A stretch of DNA of 6,375 bases from Actinomycetota bacterium (GTDB lineage Bacteria > Actinomycetota > Actinomycetes > Actinomycetales > Microbacteriaceae), in NCBI GenBank assembly GCA_027728145.1, contig JAQBZV010000061.1, positions 1 through 6,375 on the forward strand, given 5' to 3'. The translations under genes and the position numbers were made by a program. Positions 1 through 6,375 of the stretch are shown piece after piece. The notes under the pieces are model-generated. The model had not been told where the DNA came from. It did not search any database and saw only the letters and a program-made list of their open reading frames with translations. The stretch's first letter is position 1; each line of letters begins with the position of its first letter.

Positions 1-241
1 CCTTCGCAATAATTGCTTCGAGCACCGGGGTGGTGATGGGCTCGACGTAGGTCTGGTCGGCAAAACCTGGGTCGGTCATGATGGTTGCTGGGTTGGAATT
101 CACCAGAACAACGCGAATGCCTTCCTCCCGGAGAACCCGGCAAGCTTGGGTTCCTGAATAGTCAAACTCGGCAGCCTGCCCAATAACGATCGGGCCAGAC
201 CCGATGACGAGCACGCTGGTGATGTCGGAACGCTTGGGCAC
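1..241 (-). CDS. carB: Carbamoyl-phosphate synthase large subunit, N-terminal 80 residues (gene runs off the left edge)
   Basis: This is the start of the large subunit, which phosphorylates bicarbonate with ATP, accepts ammonia from the CarA subunit and phosphorylates the carbamate to give carbamoyl phosphate for pyrimidines and arginine. The visible part begins [17 protein letters not shown] and holds the strongly conserved N-terminal nucleotide-binding region: [20 protein letters not shown] at about residues 14-33 and [11 protein letters not shown] at 48-58. The family is about 1,100 residues long, so only a small part is here, open to the edge with no frame break. The start is GTG at 239-241. 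Its G is the last base of the carA stop (UAGUG, one-base overlap), and the SD GAGGGGA lies 6 bases upstream. The overlap fits a 1:1 CarA:CarB complex made by coupled translation. Confidence 0.97.
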   Translation of the reverse strand, partial: MPKRSDITSVLVIGSGPIVIGQAAEFDYSGTQACRVLREEGIRVVLVNSNPATIMTDPGFADQTYVEPITTPVLEAIIAK

Positions 242-1392
242 TAGCGATCCCCTCGGTTCGAAGCGGCGAGGGAATCGGACACGAGATCGCGGAACCGGTC
301 AAAAAGGTACGTGGAATCGTGGGGGCCGGCAGCCGCCTCGGGGTGATACTGAACGGAAAACGCCGGGAGATCCAGTGCCGTCAACCCCTCCACCACGTCG
401 TCATTCAGACTCACGTGGGTGACTTGGACACGTCCGAAACCAGCCGGTGAGTCAATCACGCCGTCTCGCGGTGCGTCAACGGCAAACCCGTGGTTCTGGG
501 CAGTGATCTCCACCTTCCCCGTGGTTTTATCCAGAACCGGCTGGTTAATTCCACGATGCCCGTATTTCAGCTTGTAGGTGTCGAAACCGAGTGCCCTGCC
601 CAGTAGCTGGTTGCCAAAACAAATCCCAAAGAAGGGCAACCTCGCTCCGAGTGCGCTCTGAAGCAGCGCCACGTGTTGATCACTGGCCGAGGGATCCCCG
701 GGACCATTGGAGTAGAACAGGGCAACCGGGTCCAAGGACATGACGTCGTCGAACGTGGCCGAGGAAGGCAACACGTGCACGTCAAAGCCTCGGGAAGCGA
801 GGTGGTGCAGGGTCGACTCCTTTACGCCGAGGTCGATGACGACGAGACGTCCCAGAGGATCTCCCATCGCGGGAACGACACGTAGCTCTGCGACACTCAC
901 CTGATCGGAGAGGTTTTGACCCTTCATGTCGGCAACACTCCGCACCCGCTGTAGCTGGTCAGCCTCATCGAGAGACACGAAGTCACCGCTGAAAATACCT
1001 CCCCGCATCACGCCTGCTTCGCGCAAAATCAAGGTGATTGCACGAGTGTCCACGCCGCTAATGCTGACAATCCCATCCGACACGAGGTCATCATCGAGGC
1101 TTCTTGTGGAGCGGAAGTTCGATGGGCGCCGCGCCGGGTCACGCACGACAAACCCATCAACCCAGATCCTTCTGGACTCAGGGTCCTCATCATTCATGCC
1201 CGTATTCCCGATATGCGGCGCGGTCATGACAACTATTTGCCCGGCGTAGCTTGGATCCGTGAGTGTCTCCTGGTACCCGGTCATCCCTGTCGAAAAGACA
1301 ACCTCCCCCAGTGTTTCTCCTCTCGCGCCCCACGCGGAACCCTCAAATCGGCTGCCATCCTCCAGCACCAGCACTGCACGGTCGTATGTCAC
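241..1392 (-). CDS. carA: Carbamoyl-phosphate synthase small (glutaminase) subunit
   Basis: CarA hydrolyses glutamine and passes ammonia to CarB for carbamoyl phosphate synthesis in the cytoplasm. The protein is 383 residues, normal for the family. The N-terminal CPSase small-chain domain (about 1-170) carries [13 protein letters not shown] at 30-42. The class I glutamine amidotransferase domain follows from about 180. It has the oxyanion-hole region SNGPGDP (228-234), the nucleophile Cys258 in GICFGNQ, and the catalytic pair His350/Glu352 in QYHPEA. The FGNQ form around the nucleophile, in place of LGHQ, is from memory common in actinobacteria. The start is GTG (1390-1392) within a GTGA overlap with the upstream stop, with SD GAGGGGA at 1401-1407, 8 bases away. 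All catalytic residues are present, so the enzyme should be active. Confidence 0.98.
   Translation of the reverse strand: MTYDRAVLVLEDGSRFEGSAWGARGETLGEVVFSTGMTGYQETLTDPSYAGQIVVMTAPHIGNTGMNDEDPESRRIWVDGFVVRDPARRPSNFRSTRSLDDDLVSDGIVSISGVDTRAITLILREAGVMRGGIFSGDFVSLDEADQLQRVRSVADMKGQNLSDQVSVAELRVVPAMGDPLGRLVVIDLGVKESTLHHLASRGFDVHVLPSSATFDDVMSLDPVALFYSNGPGDPSASDQHVALLQSALGARLPFFGICFGNQLLGRALGFDTYKLKYGHRGINQPVLDKTTGKVEITAQNHGFAVDAPRDGVIDSPAGFGRVQVTHVSLNDDVVEGLTALDLPAFSVQYHPEAAAGPHDSTYLFDRFRDLVSDSLAASNRGDR
248..254 (-). promoter_or_regulatory. Ribosome binding site of carB
   Basis: The transcript reads GAGGGGA here, inside the last codons of carA, 6 bases before the GTG at 241. It supports that GTG, which shares a base with the carA stop, as the true start of carB. 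The same heptamer precedes carA. Confidence 0.7.
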
Positions 1393-1880
1393 TCAGTTTG
1401 TCCCCTCAACGAATTCACGGTCTCAATGATTTTTCCGGTGTCGGTATTCACAATCCGGAGATAGCTATCCAGCGCCGTGCCATTGAGGCTCCAGCGAATC
1501 ATCACCAGGCCGTCAGGTTCCACCACCCGATCGATGGTCCACGTCGCAAGCCCTGCCTCCAGACCACTCTCGGACCCCAGCACCACTGGTGCCTCACCCT
1601 GGGCCCCCACGACAAGACCCTCGCGGTGAATCGAGAATTGCGCTTTGGCCCGGAAACTGAGCGGACCGACAGGAACCCGATCCATCGGCTGATCCGCAAG
1701 AGTGGTCGCGACATACAGACCCTCAAAAGACAAGAGCGACGGTGATGCAGGCAAGGTTCGAACCAGCGAGCCTTCGAGATGGCGGAATCGCACCCGTCTG
1801 TTTCGCCAACCCCACCAGGCCAACCCCAACATCACTGCGGCCAGTGCGATCATCATGCTCGCCGCGATTTCTTGCGTCAT
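1389..1880 (-). CDS. Conserved one-helix membrane protein of unknown function in the pyr operon (Rv1382-like by position)
   Basis: The product is 163 residues and its function is not known to me. Residues 5-25 form one hydrophobic segment ([21 protein letters not shown]), followed at once by a basic stretch (RNRRVRFR, 26-33). With no positive charge before the helix, this predicts the N-terminus outside and a cytoplasmic domain of about 130 residues. That domain looks beta-rich ([38 protein letters not shown]). I take it as the PH-like small protein that actinobacteria keep between pyrC and carA; in Mycobacterium tuberculosis the gene at this position is Rv1382. That link rests on position, size and topology, not an alignment. 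The ATG overlaps the pyrC stop (ATGA) and the stop overlaps carA (GTGA). SD GGAGAGGA lies 4 bases upstream. The intact frame and tight spacing indicate a real gene co-translated with the pyrimidine enzymes. Confidence 0.9.
   Translation of the reverse strand: MTQEIAASMMIALAAVMLGLAWWGWRNRRVRFRHLEGSLVRTLPASPSLLSFEGLYVATTLADQPMDRVPVGPLSFRAKAQFSIHREGLVVGAQGEAPVVLGSESGLEAGLATWTIDRVVEPDGLVMIRWSLNGTALDSYLRIVNTDTGKIIETVNSLRGQTE
1401..1407 (-). promoter_or_regulatory. Ribosome binding site of carA
   Basis: The transcript reads GAGGGGA, 8 bases before the GTG at 1392. It decides the carA start, which otherwise is only a GTG in a GTGA overlap. Confidence 0.65.
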
Positions 1881-3175
1881 GCCGTCCTCTCCGGTAAGTC
1901 CACTATCCCGCCGTCATCAACGGTCTGGGTGCCGGCGTAGAAAGTGTGGACGACTCTCCCCTTGAGCTTTTCGCCGTGGTACGGGTTATTCCTACTCAAG
2001 CTACCGTGAGGCTCCCGAGCGATAGCTGTTGGATCCACCAGCGTCAGGTGGGCTGGCGAGCCAGGCCCCAGCGGGTTCTCATAGCCCGCAACTCGTCCGA
2101 TGGAAGCTGGCGCGGAGGACATGATTCGAGCAACGTCCCGGAGGCTGATCAGTCCGGGCTCAACCAGTGTCGCTAGGACAACCGACAGCGCGCTTTCCAG
2201 GCCCACCATCCCAAACGCTCCCTCCGGGAAGCTGCAGTCTTTGGACTCACTCGGGTGGGGAGCGTGGTCGGTGGCGACAACATCAATCACCCCAGACACC
2301 ACAGCCTCCCGAAGAGCGAGAGTGTCTTCTTCTCGACGTAGCGGTGGGTTTACCTTGAACAGTGGATCAAAGGAAGTCACTCGGTCTTCGGTCAGCAGCA
2401 GGTGGTGTGGCGTGACCTCCGCGGTGACGGCAATCCCGCGAGCTTTTGCCCACCTCACAACCTCGACTGAACCAGCCGTCGAGAGGTGGCAGACGTGAAG
2501 CCTCGCACCCACAGACTCTGCTAGGAGGACGTCGCGGGCAATGATCGACTCCTCCGCTACTGCGGGCCAGCCCGCGAGTCCCAGGGTCGCAGCCAGAGGG
2601 CCATCGTTCATCTGAGCACCTTCGGTCAAGCGAGGATCCTGCGCATGTTGTGCAATGACGGCATCAAGGCTCCGCGCCTGTTCCAGTGCCCGTGTCATGA
2701 GGGCGGAGTCGTGGACACACTTTCCATCATCGGAAAACACTCGAACCTGGGGCGCAGACCGTGCCATGGAGCCCATCGAAGCGAGGTGCTCACCACCGAG
2801 TCCCTTGGTCACAGCGCCCACCGGCCTGACGTCGACATACCCAGCTGCCACACCCCACTGCCAGACCTGCGTGACCAGCTCTGCGGTGTCAGAGACTGGA
2901 GTGGTGTTTGCCATCGCGTGCACCGCGGTATATCCCCCCAGCGCAGCTGCTCTTGAGCCGCTCAGGATGGTTTCCGCCTGCTCTCCACCAGGCTGGCGCA
3001 GATGAGTGTGTAGGTCGACCAGACCGGGTAGGGCAACAAGCCCGGTGGCGTCTACCACCCGAGTTTTTTTCTTGCCGGCAAGCTCCGACGGGTCAACAAA
3101 AACGCCTCCTGATATCGCAAGATCGGAGCTTTTTCCCCCGAGAATCGCAACTCCCGTGATCAGAACGTCATTCAT
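1877..3175 (-). CDS. pyrC: Dihydroorotase, class I
   Basis: This zinc amidohydrolase interconverts N-carbamoyl-L-aspartate and L-dihydroorotate, the third step of pyrimidine synthesis. The protein is 432 residues, usual for the class I (about 45 kDa) form. Metal-site residues of the amidohydrolase barrel are visible: His56 and His58 in [10 protein letters not shown], Asp150 in FSDDGKC, His177 in AQHAQ, His230 in VCHLSTAGS and Asp303 in ATDHAPH. The substrate arginine (Arg60) and the AMANTTP motif (87-93) are present. The first motif reads HLRQPGGE where the common form is HLREPGxE, a Glu-to-Gln change next to the metal site but not at a ligand. The C-terminal strands ([19 protein letters not shown]) complete the small beta domain. 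The ATG overlaps the pyrB stop (ATGA). Codons 35-38 contain a run of seven A, with no sign of a frameshift. Confidence 0.98.
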   Translation of the reverse strand: MNDVLITGVAILGGKSSDLAISGGVFVDPSELAGKKKTRVVDATGLVALPGLVDLHTHLRQPGGEQAETILSGSRAAALGGYTAVHAMANTTPVSDTAELVTQVWQWGVAAGYVDVRPVGAVTKGLGGEHLASMGSMARSAPQVRVFSDDGKCVHDSALMTRALEQARSLDAVIAQHAQDPRLTEGAQMNDGPLAATLGLAGWPAVAEESIIARDVLLAESVGARLHVCHLSTAGSVEVVRWAKARGIAVTAEVTPHHLLLTEDRVTSFDPLFKVNPPLRREEDTLALREAVVSGVIDVVATDHAPHPSESKDCSFPEGAFGMVGLESALSVVLATLVEPGLISLRDVARIMSSAPASIGRVAGYENPLGPGSPAHLTLVDPTAIAREPHGSLSRNNPYHGEKLKGRVVHTFYAGTQTVDDGGIVDLPERTA

Positions 3176-4110
3176 GGTGTCTCACCCCATACGTCGAACA
3201 ATGCCGCCATCCGAACCGCTACACCGTTGCGCACCTGATCCACAATCACAGAACGCGGAGAGTCCGCGACGTCAGAGGCAATCTCCACTCCACGGTTCAT
3301 GGGTCCGGGGTGCATAACAATCGCTCTTTCGGGAAGTCGATTCGCGCGGTCCACGGTCAGCGAATAGTTCCGCACATAGTCGCCGGAGGCTGGTTGAAAG
3401 TCGCCTTTGATTCTCTCCCTCTGGACTCTCAGCATCATGACCGCATCGGGGCCCTCGTCGACAACCGCATCAAGCTCAGAACTCGCGGTGACCGGCCAAT
3501 CCTCGACGCCTGTCGGTAACAATTCTGGCGGACCCACAACGGTAACTCGCGCTCCGAGGGTGTTCAGCAGAAAGACATTGGATCTCGCCACTCGCGAGTG
3601 GGCGATGTCGCCGACGATGGCAACATGGAGGCCCGACAGATCTGCACCCCTGGAGTGTGGAACAAAACGGTTGCGAAGTGTCGCGGCATCAAGCAGAGCT
3701 TGGGTGGGGTGCTCATGGGTCCCATCACCGGCGTTGATGATGGAGGCCTCAACCCAGCCCGAGTGAGCAAGCCGGTGCGCAGCTCCTGAAGAAAAGTGCC
3801 TGATCACAATGATGTCGGCACCCATCGCCTCCACGGTTTGGGCTGTGTCTTTAAGGCTCTCCCCCTTGGAGACACTTGACCCCTGGACCTGAAAGGTCAT
3901 GACATCGGCCGACAAGCGCTTAGCGGCCGCCTCAAAGGATAAGCGGGTCCTGGTGGAGTCTTCGAAGAACAGATTAACCATGGTCGCGCCACGGAGAGTG
4001 GGCAATTTGGGCACAGAACGGTTTGCCACGTCAGCGAACTCCTGCGCAGTGTCCAGCAACCTCAGCGCGTCCTCACGGGTCAGATCCTTGGTGTCCAGAA
4101 TGTGCCTCAT
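3172..4110 (-). CDS. pyrB: Aspartate carbamoyltransferase catalytic subunit
   Basis: PyrB condenses carbamoyl phosphate with L-aspartate to N-carbamoyl-L-aspartate, the committed step of the pathway. The 312-residue length is normal for a catalytic chain. The carbamoyl-phosphate loop STRTR is at 52-56 in [13 protein letters not shown]. The second-subunit loop SVSKGES is at 79-85 with Lys82. HPTQALLD is at 134-141, the aspartate-site motif LRVQRER at 227-233, and the HPGPMNRG loop at 267-274. No pyrI regulatory chain lies beside it. As expected for this type, the enzyme is probably an unregulated trimer, possibly in complex with PyrC; the complex is inference from other bacteria. The ATG overlaps the pyrR stop (ATGA), and the upstream AGGTGG within pyrR can serve as SD. 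Confidence 0.98.
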   Translation of the reverse strand: MRHILDTKDLTREDALRLLDTAQEFADVANRSVPKLPTLRGATMVNLFFEDSTRTRLSFEAAAKRLSADVMTFQVQGSSVSKGESLKDTAQTVEAMGADIIVIRHFSSGAAHRLAHSGWVEASIINAGDGTHEHPTQALLDAATLRNRFVPHSRGADLSGLHVAIVGDIAHSRVARSNVFLLNTLGARVTVVGPPELLPTGVEDWPVTASSELDAVVDEGPDAVMMLRVQRERIKGDFQPASGDYVRNYSLTVDRANRLPERAIVMHPGPMNRGVEIASDVADSPRSVIVDQVRNGVAVRMAALFDVWGETP

Positions 4111-4637
4111 GTCACCACCTGAACTTCCTCGGAGCCATCCGTGTCGTGCAACCGCACGGTGATCCTCTCCCCCAGCGCAGAGGGAAGATTCTTGCCCACG
4201 TGGTCAGCTCTAATCGGAAGCTCGCGGTGACCACGATCGACCAACACTGCCAGCTTCACCATTTTTGGCCTACCCAGCGCGGTCAGAGCGTCCAGAGCGG
4301 CTCGAACAGTGCGGCCAGAAAACAGGACATCATCGACCAGCACCACTACCTTGTCATCGAGCCCACCCTCCGGAACACTGGTCTGCGCCGGGGACCGGTG
4401 GCCACCCCTCTGGAGGTCGTCTCGATACATCGTGACATCGAGGACGCCCTGGGGCACCGGGGAGCCAGAAATCGAGGCGATGAGGTCTGCGAGTCGAGTC
4501 GAAAGAACCGCACCTCGGGTGGGAATACCTAGAAGAACAAGCTCGCTGGTGTGGGGAACTGCCTCGACGATTTCGTGAGCAACGCGACGGAGGGTCCGAT
4601 CGATGTCTGACCCTGTGAGAACGGTACGCGCGCTCAT
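4107..4637 (-). CDS. pyrR: PyrR, pyrimidine operon RNA-binding regulator / uracil phosphoribosyltransferase
   Basis: PyrR binds a stem-loop in pyr mRNA when UMP/UTP is high and lowers expression of the operon; many PyrR proteins also make UMP from uracil and PRPP. The 176-residue length is normal. The type I phosphoribosyltransferase fold is clear: GIPTRGA at 37-43, the YRDD segment at 71-74, the PRPP-binding loop [18 protein letters not shown] at 98-115, and the family signature [17 protein letters not shown] at 134-150. The start is ATG (4635-4637), preceded 4 bases away by an exceptionally strong SD, AAAGGAGGG. It is the first gene after the only sizeable gap in the window and heads the pyr gene set. 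Its own leader contains a matching PyrR-binding hairpin, so autoregulation is expected. It shares four bases with pyrB. Confidence 0.98.
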   Translation of the reverse strand: MSARTVLTGSDIDRTLRRVAHEIVEAVPHTSELVLLGIPTRGAVLSTRLADLIASISGSPVPQGVLDVTMYRDDLQRGGHRSPAQTSVPEGGLDDKVVVLVDDVLFSGRTVRAALDALTALGRPKMVKLAVLVDRGHRELPIRADHVGKNLPSALGERITVRLHDTDGSEEVQVVT

Positions 4638-4719
4638 CGAGCCCTCCTTTCGCGCCTCACGGGACGCTGGTTAAAGCAGGTCTGCTCGCAACAGGGTAGC
4701 GCACAGGTGTCAATTCGCG
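4638..4719 (-). other. nusB-pyrR intergenic region / pyr leader
   Basis: These 82 bp are the only substantial gap between genes. The pyrR-proximal half is the PyrR-binding hairpin. The nusB-proximal half holds a perfect TTGACA (4708-4713), but the best -10-like hexamer, TACCCT (4693-4698), is only 9 bases away, and the hexamer at 17-base spacing (TGCGAG) is poor. A pyrR promoter here is therefore possible but not shown; read-through from nusB is the alternative. No hairpin followed by a U-run is present, so nothing here resembles a PyrR attenuator terminator of the Bacillus type. Confidence 0.6.
4643..4680 (-). promoter_or_regulatory. Predicted PyrR-binding RNA hairpin that masks the pyrR Shine-Dalgarno
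   Basis: The transcript contains UCCCGUGAGGC (4664-4654), which fits the core UCCNGNGAGGY of the PyrR binding-loop consensus ARUCCNGNGAGGYU at every fixed base. It folds as expected. An upper stem GCGUC (4667-4663) pairs with GGCGC (4656-4652), including the typical U-G pair, around the hexaloop CCGUGA (form CNGNGA). Below it lies an internal loop of AACCA on the 5' side (4672-4668) and one G on the 3' side. A lower stem then pairs CCUGCUUU (4680-4673) with AAAGGAGG (4650-4643) at 7 of 8 positions. The 3' strand of the lower stem is the pyrR Shine-Dalgarno itself. PyrR bound to UMP/UTP would stabilise the hairpin and block ribosomes, the mode described for Mycobacterium smegmatis pyr mRNA. 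The outer pair is C-G where the consensus has A-U, a pairing-preserving change. Confidence 0.85.
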
Positions 4720-4730
4720 CTAGGACACCT
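4705..4730 (-). repeat. Perfect 7-bp inverted repeat at the nusB 3' end
   Basis: In the transcript AGGUGUC (4730-4724, last nusB codons) can pair with GACACCU (4711-4705) around a 12-base loop containing the nusB stop. There is no U-run after it, so it is not a classical intrinsic terminator. It could protect the 3' end of the upstream message or be chance. It overlaps the TTGACA noted in the intergenic region. Confidence 0.35.
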
Positions 4731-5139
4731 CGGTGTTTTTTGCTATCGCCGCCAAAATTCCATGGACAAAACCAGACGACGCTTCTGTACTGAGCTCGTT
4801 GACGAGGTTCACGGCCTCAGCTATCGCCACAGCCGGCGGAATCTCCGGGTTGTAGAGCATTTCCCAGGTCGCGACCCTCAACACAGCCCGGTCGACCGCC
4901 GGCATACGCTCAAGCGGCCACGACTGTGACGTCTCACGCAGACGGCGATCAACATCTTCCGAGTGCTCCACGAGCCCCTGGATTATTTCTCGCGCGTAGC
5001 CCCAGCTCGAGGAGCGTTCAGGCTCAACACTCGATCTGGCCTCAGCATCGGAGAGAGCTTCAGCCAAGGGTTGCTCATTGATGTCAGCGCTGAACAAAAC
5101 ATCGAGGGCGCGCTTGCGAGCTTTGCGTCGAGCACTCAC
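4720..5139 (-). CDS. nusB: Transcription antitermination factor NusB
   Basis: NusB forms a heterodimer with NusE (ribosomal protein S10), binds boxA RNA and supports antitermination and correct folding of rRNA transcripts. The 139-residue, mostly helical protein is of normal size. It has the basic N-terminal signature [18 protein letters not shown] (2-19), the central [15 protein letters not shown] region and the C-terminal signature [18 protein letters not shown] with [10 protein letters not shown]. The start is GTG (5137-5139) in a GTGA overlap with the efp stop. The upstream SD is weak, which suggests dependence on ribosomes finishing efp. It follows efp directly, a common bacterial order, and is separated from pyrR by 82 bp. 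Confidence 0.96.
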   Translation of the reverse strand: MSARRKARKRALDVLFSADINEQPLAEALSDAEARSSVEPERSSSWGYAREIIQGLVEHSEDVDRRLRETSQSWPLERMPAVDRAVLRVATWEMLYNPEIPPAVAIAEAVNLVNELSTEASSGFVHGILAAIAKNTEVS

Positions 5140-5702
5140 TCGTCGGACACTCGTCCCAGGTATTCCCCGGTCCTGGTGTCGACCTTCACTTTTGTGCCCT
5201 GCTCAACAAAAAGCGGCACCTGAATCTCGTATCCGGTTTCCAGGGTGGCAGGCTTGGTGCCCCCCGTGGAGCGGTCGCCCTGCAAGCCCGGCTCACTGTA
5301 GGTGATCTCGAGCACAACAGACGCCGGAAGGTCGACATACAGCGGCTCACCCTCGTGCATCGCGATGGTGACAGCCTGATTGGACAGCATAAAGTTTGCG
5401 GCATCGCCGACCACGGCACCGGGGACAGTGACCTGCTCGTAGTCGCTTTGATCCATGAAGACATAGTCGACGCCATCCTCATAAAGGAAGGTGTAGTCAC
5501 GCCGATCGACGACGGCGAAATCAATCTTCGTTCCGGCGTTAAACGTCTTATCGACGACTTTCCCGGAACGGACATTCTTCATCTTCGTGCGAACGAACGC
5601 GCCTCCCTTACCGGGCTTGACATGCTGAAACTCGACCACAGCCCACAGCTGACCCTCCAGATTCAGGACGCTTCCGTTCTTAATGTCGTTAGTCGTTGCC
5701 AC
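5136..5702 (-). CDS. efp: Translation elongation factor P
   Basis: EF-P binds between the P and E sites of the ribosome and relieves stalling at polyproline stretches. The protein is 188 residues with the usual three beta-barrel domains: an N-terminal KOW-like domain (about 1-65), the central OB domain (about 66-128) and a C-terminal OB domain ending in the family signature [19 protein letters not shown] with the [23 protein letters not shown] tail split over about 138-185. The tip loop in domain I reads KPGKGGAF with Lys32 as the residue that reaches the P-site tRNA. The GTG start (5700-5702) follows the aroQ stop by one base; SD AGAGAGG (5710-5716) is 7 bases upstream and fixes this start. 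No EF-P modifying enzyme gene is in the window. Confidence 0.98.
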   Translation of the reverse strand: MATTNDIKNGSVLNLEGQLWAVVEFQHVKPGKGGAFVRTKMKNVRSGKVVDKTFNAGTKIDFAVVDRRDYTFLYEDGVDYVFMDQSDYEQVTVPGAVVGDAANFMLSNQAVTIAMHEGEPLYVDLPASVVLEITYSEPGLQGDRSTGGTKPATLETGYEIQVPLFVEQGTKVKVDTRTGEYLGRVSDE

Positions 5703-5703
5703 G

Positions 5704-6150
5704 TCAGTGCCTCTCTAGCAGGGTCAAAATGTGGGAAAGCGCGAGATGGTAGGACTGTGCTCCCAAGCCCGCGATGACTCCGGTTGCAGCCCCCGTGATG
5801 ACTGAGGTGTGCCGGAAAGTCTCCCTCGCATGCGGATTAGACAGGTGCACTTCAATCAGGACCGCTCCTGCACCAGTAACCATCTGACAGGCGTCGCGGA
5901 CCGCATACGAGTAGTGGGTGAAAGCGGCCGGGTTCAAAATCACGGGACTCACGGCATCAGCAGCTTCGTGAAGCCACCCAATCAGCGTCGCTTCGTCATC
6001 TGTCTGCCGGAAGTCAAGCTCCACACCGGAGGGTAGTGACGCGGAGAGAGAGGCCTCGATATCGGCGAGAGTCTCTGAACCATAGATTTCGGGCTCTCTC
6101 GTACCCAAGCGGCCCAAATTCGGACCGTTGAGAACGAGAATGCGCGTCAT
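5704..6150 (-). CDS. aroQ: 3-Dehydroquinate dehydratase, type II
   Basis: This enzyme dehydrates 3-dehydroquinate to 3-dehydroshikimate, the third step of aromatic amino acid synthesis, as a dodecamer of small flavodoxin-like chains. The 148-residue length is typical of type II and excludes the type I (AroD-like) enzyme. It begins [20 protein letters not shown] with Arg18 and the catalytic Tyr23 (IYG) on the active-site lid. Asn73 and His79 lie in [15 protein letters not shown], the catalytic His102 in EVHLSN and Arg113 in ETFRHTS. These match the active-site set known from the Mycobacterium tuberculosis enzyme. The NPAAFTHYS stretch differs slightly from the common NPGAYTHTS, without loss of a key residue. 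The ATG lies 9 bases after the aroB stop with only a weak upstream GGGG, so coupling to aroB is likely. Confidence 0.97.
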   Translation of the reverse strand: MTRILVLNGPNLGRLGTREPEIYGSETLADIEASLSASLPSGVELDFRQTDDEATLIGWLHEAADAVSPVILNPAAFTHYSYAVRDACQMVTGAGAVLIEVHLSNPHARETFRHTSVITGAATGVIAGLGAQSYHLALSHILTLLERH

Positions 6151-6159
6151 ACCCCAAGC

Positions 6160-6375
6160 CTAGCTCTCGGCGGAGCCGAGCTCTTGATATGCCGCGAAGA
6201 GCACAGACTCATCCGGAATTGCCAAAACACGAGGCTTACCGGGCGCGTCGAGCACCACAAAGCGCACAACGCCACCACGGGCCTTCTTGTCTTTTTGCAT
6301 GGTGGCGAGCAGAGTCCGCCATCTACCTTGCGGATAATCCAGTGGTAAACCCAACTGGCCCAGAATCGATCGGTG
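6160..6375 (-). CDS. aroB: 3-Dehydroquinate synthase, C-terminal 71 residues (gene runs off the right edge)
   Basis: AroB converts DAHP to 3-dehydroquinate using NAD and a divalent metal, so its product is the substrate of the next gene, aroQ. The visible tail reads HRSILGQLGLPLDYP at the edge, then MQKDKKARGGVVRFVVLD and a short C-terminal helix, ending in a TAG at 6160-6162. These are the conserved metal-binding-domain His region and the KDKKxRxGxxRFVxL motif of dehydroquinate synthases. The rest of the gene (about 290 residues) lies upstream, outside the window. The frame is open from the edge, with no break. Confidence 0.95.
   Translation of the reverse strand, partial: HRSILGQLGLPLDYPQGRWRTLLATMQKDKKARGGVVRFVVLDAPGKPRVLAIPDESVLFAAYQELGSAES

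Noticed and set aside
1263..1745. A 160-codon open frame on the plus strand across carA and the membrane protein gene
   Set aside because: It lies opposite two clear overlapping genes, and its translation is proline/arginine/histidine-rich with no recognisable motif. It is a shadow of GC-biased codons, as are the other plus-strand frames (for example 4023-4532 and 5355-5777).
2038..2050. Possible internal promoter or regulatory site for carA within pyrC or the membrane protein gene
   Set aside because: I scanned the coding region for -35/-10 pairs and for arginine-type operators upstream of carA and saw no convincing candidate.
3064..3070. Run of seven A in pyrC mRNA as a possible slippage or frameshift site
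   Set aside because: The reading phase is AAG AAA AAA ACT, which does not fit the X XXY YYZ form for -1 slippage. The gene is intact and the run encodes a variable Lys-rich surface stretch.
4724..4741. Plus-strand hairpin ACAC-CTCG-GTGT followed by six T, resembling an intrinsic terminator
   Set aside because: The stem is only four or five pairs, there is no plus-strand gene to terminate, and the bases are the last coding codons of nusB on the other strand.
6160..6354. A separate 64-residue gene starting at TTG near 6354
   Set aside because: The frame stays open to the window edge, and the extra residues (HRSILGQ) match dehydroquinate synthase, so this is simply the C-terminal part of aroB.

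Overview
The window is a stretch of actinobacterial chromosome, all of it expressed from the minus strand. Read in the direction of transcription (right to left) the order is aroB (3' end only), aroQ, efp, nusB, pyrR, pyrB, pyrC, a small one-helix membrane protein, carA, carB (5' end only). The PyrR, PyrC and CarA sequences are of actinobacterial type. The unknown gene between pyrC and carA, frequent GTG starts and ATGA/GTGA overlaps point the same way. Moderate rather than extreme GC, direct nusB-pyrR adjacency and a PGKGG tip in EF-P suggest Microbacteriaceae or a relative with a compact genome; this placement is inference from recalled gene orders and sequences.

The right half (about 4720-6375) holds two shikimate-pathway genes (aroB, 3-dehydroquinate synthase; aroQ, type II 3-dehydroquinate dehydratase), then elongation factor P and the antitermination factor NusB. 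Gaps are 9 bp, 1 bp and a 4-bp overlap. The only real intergenic region is the 82 bp between nusB and pyrR (4638-4719).

The left half (1-4637) is the pyrimidine operon. PyrR senses uridine nucleotides. CarAB makes carbamoyl phosphate, PyrB joins it to aspartate, and PyrC closes the ring to dihydroorotate. Every junction from pyrR to carA is a 4-bp ATGA/GTGA overlap, and carA-carB overlap by one base (UAGUG), so translation is probably coupled along the whole set. Later pathway genes are not in the window.

The most interesting non-coding feature lies immediately before pyrR: an RNA hairpin (4643-4680) that fits the known PyrR-binding loop consensus, including the CNGNGA hexaloop, and whose lower stem pairs with the very strong Shine-Dalgarno of pyrR. 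This predicts translational autorepression of the pyr operon by PyrR. No transcription terminator is visible there, so control of initiation at one ribosome site, spread by coupling, is the simplest reading. I see no mobile elements, CRISPR, tRNA or rRNA genes, and no credible plus-strand gene. I found no wholly new system; the RNA switch and the conserved unknown membrane protein are the points of interest.
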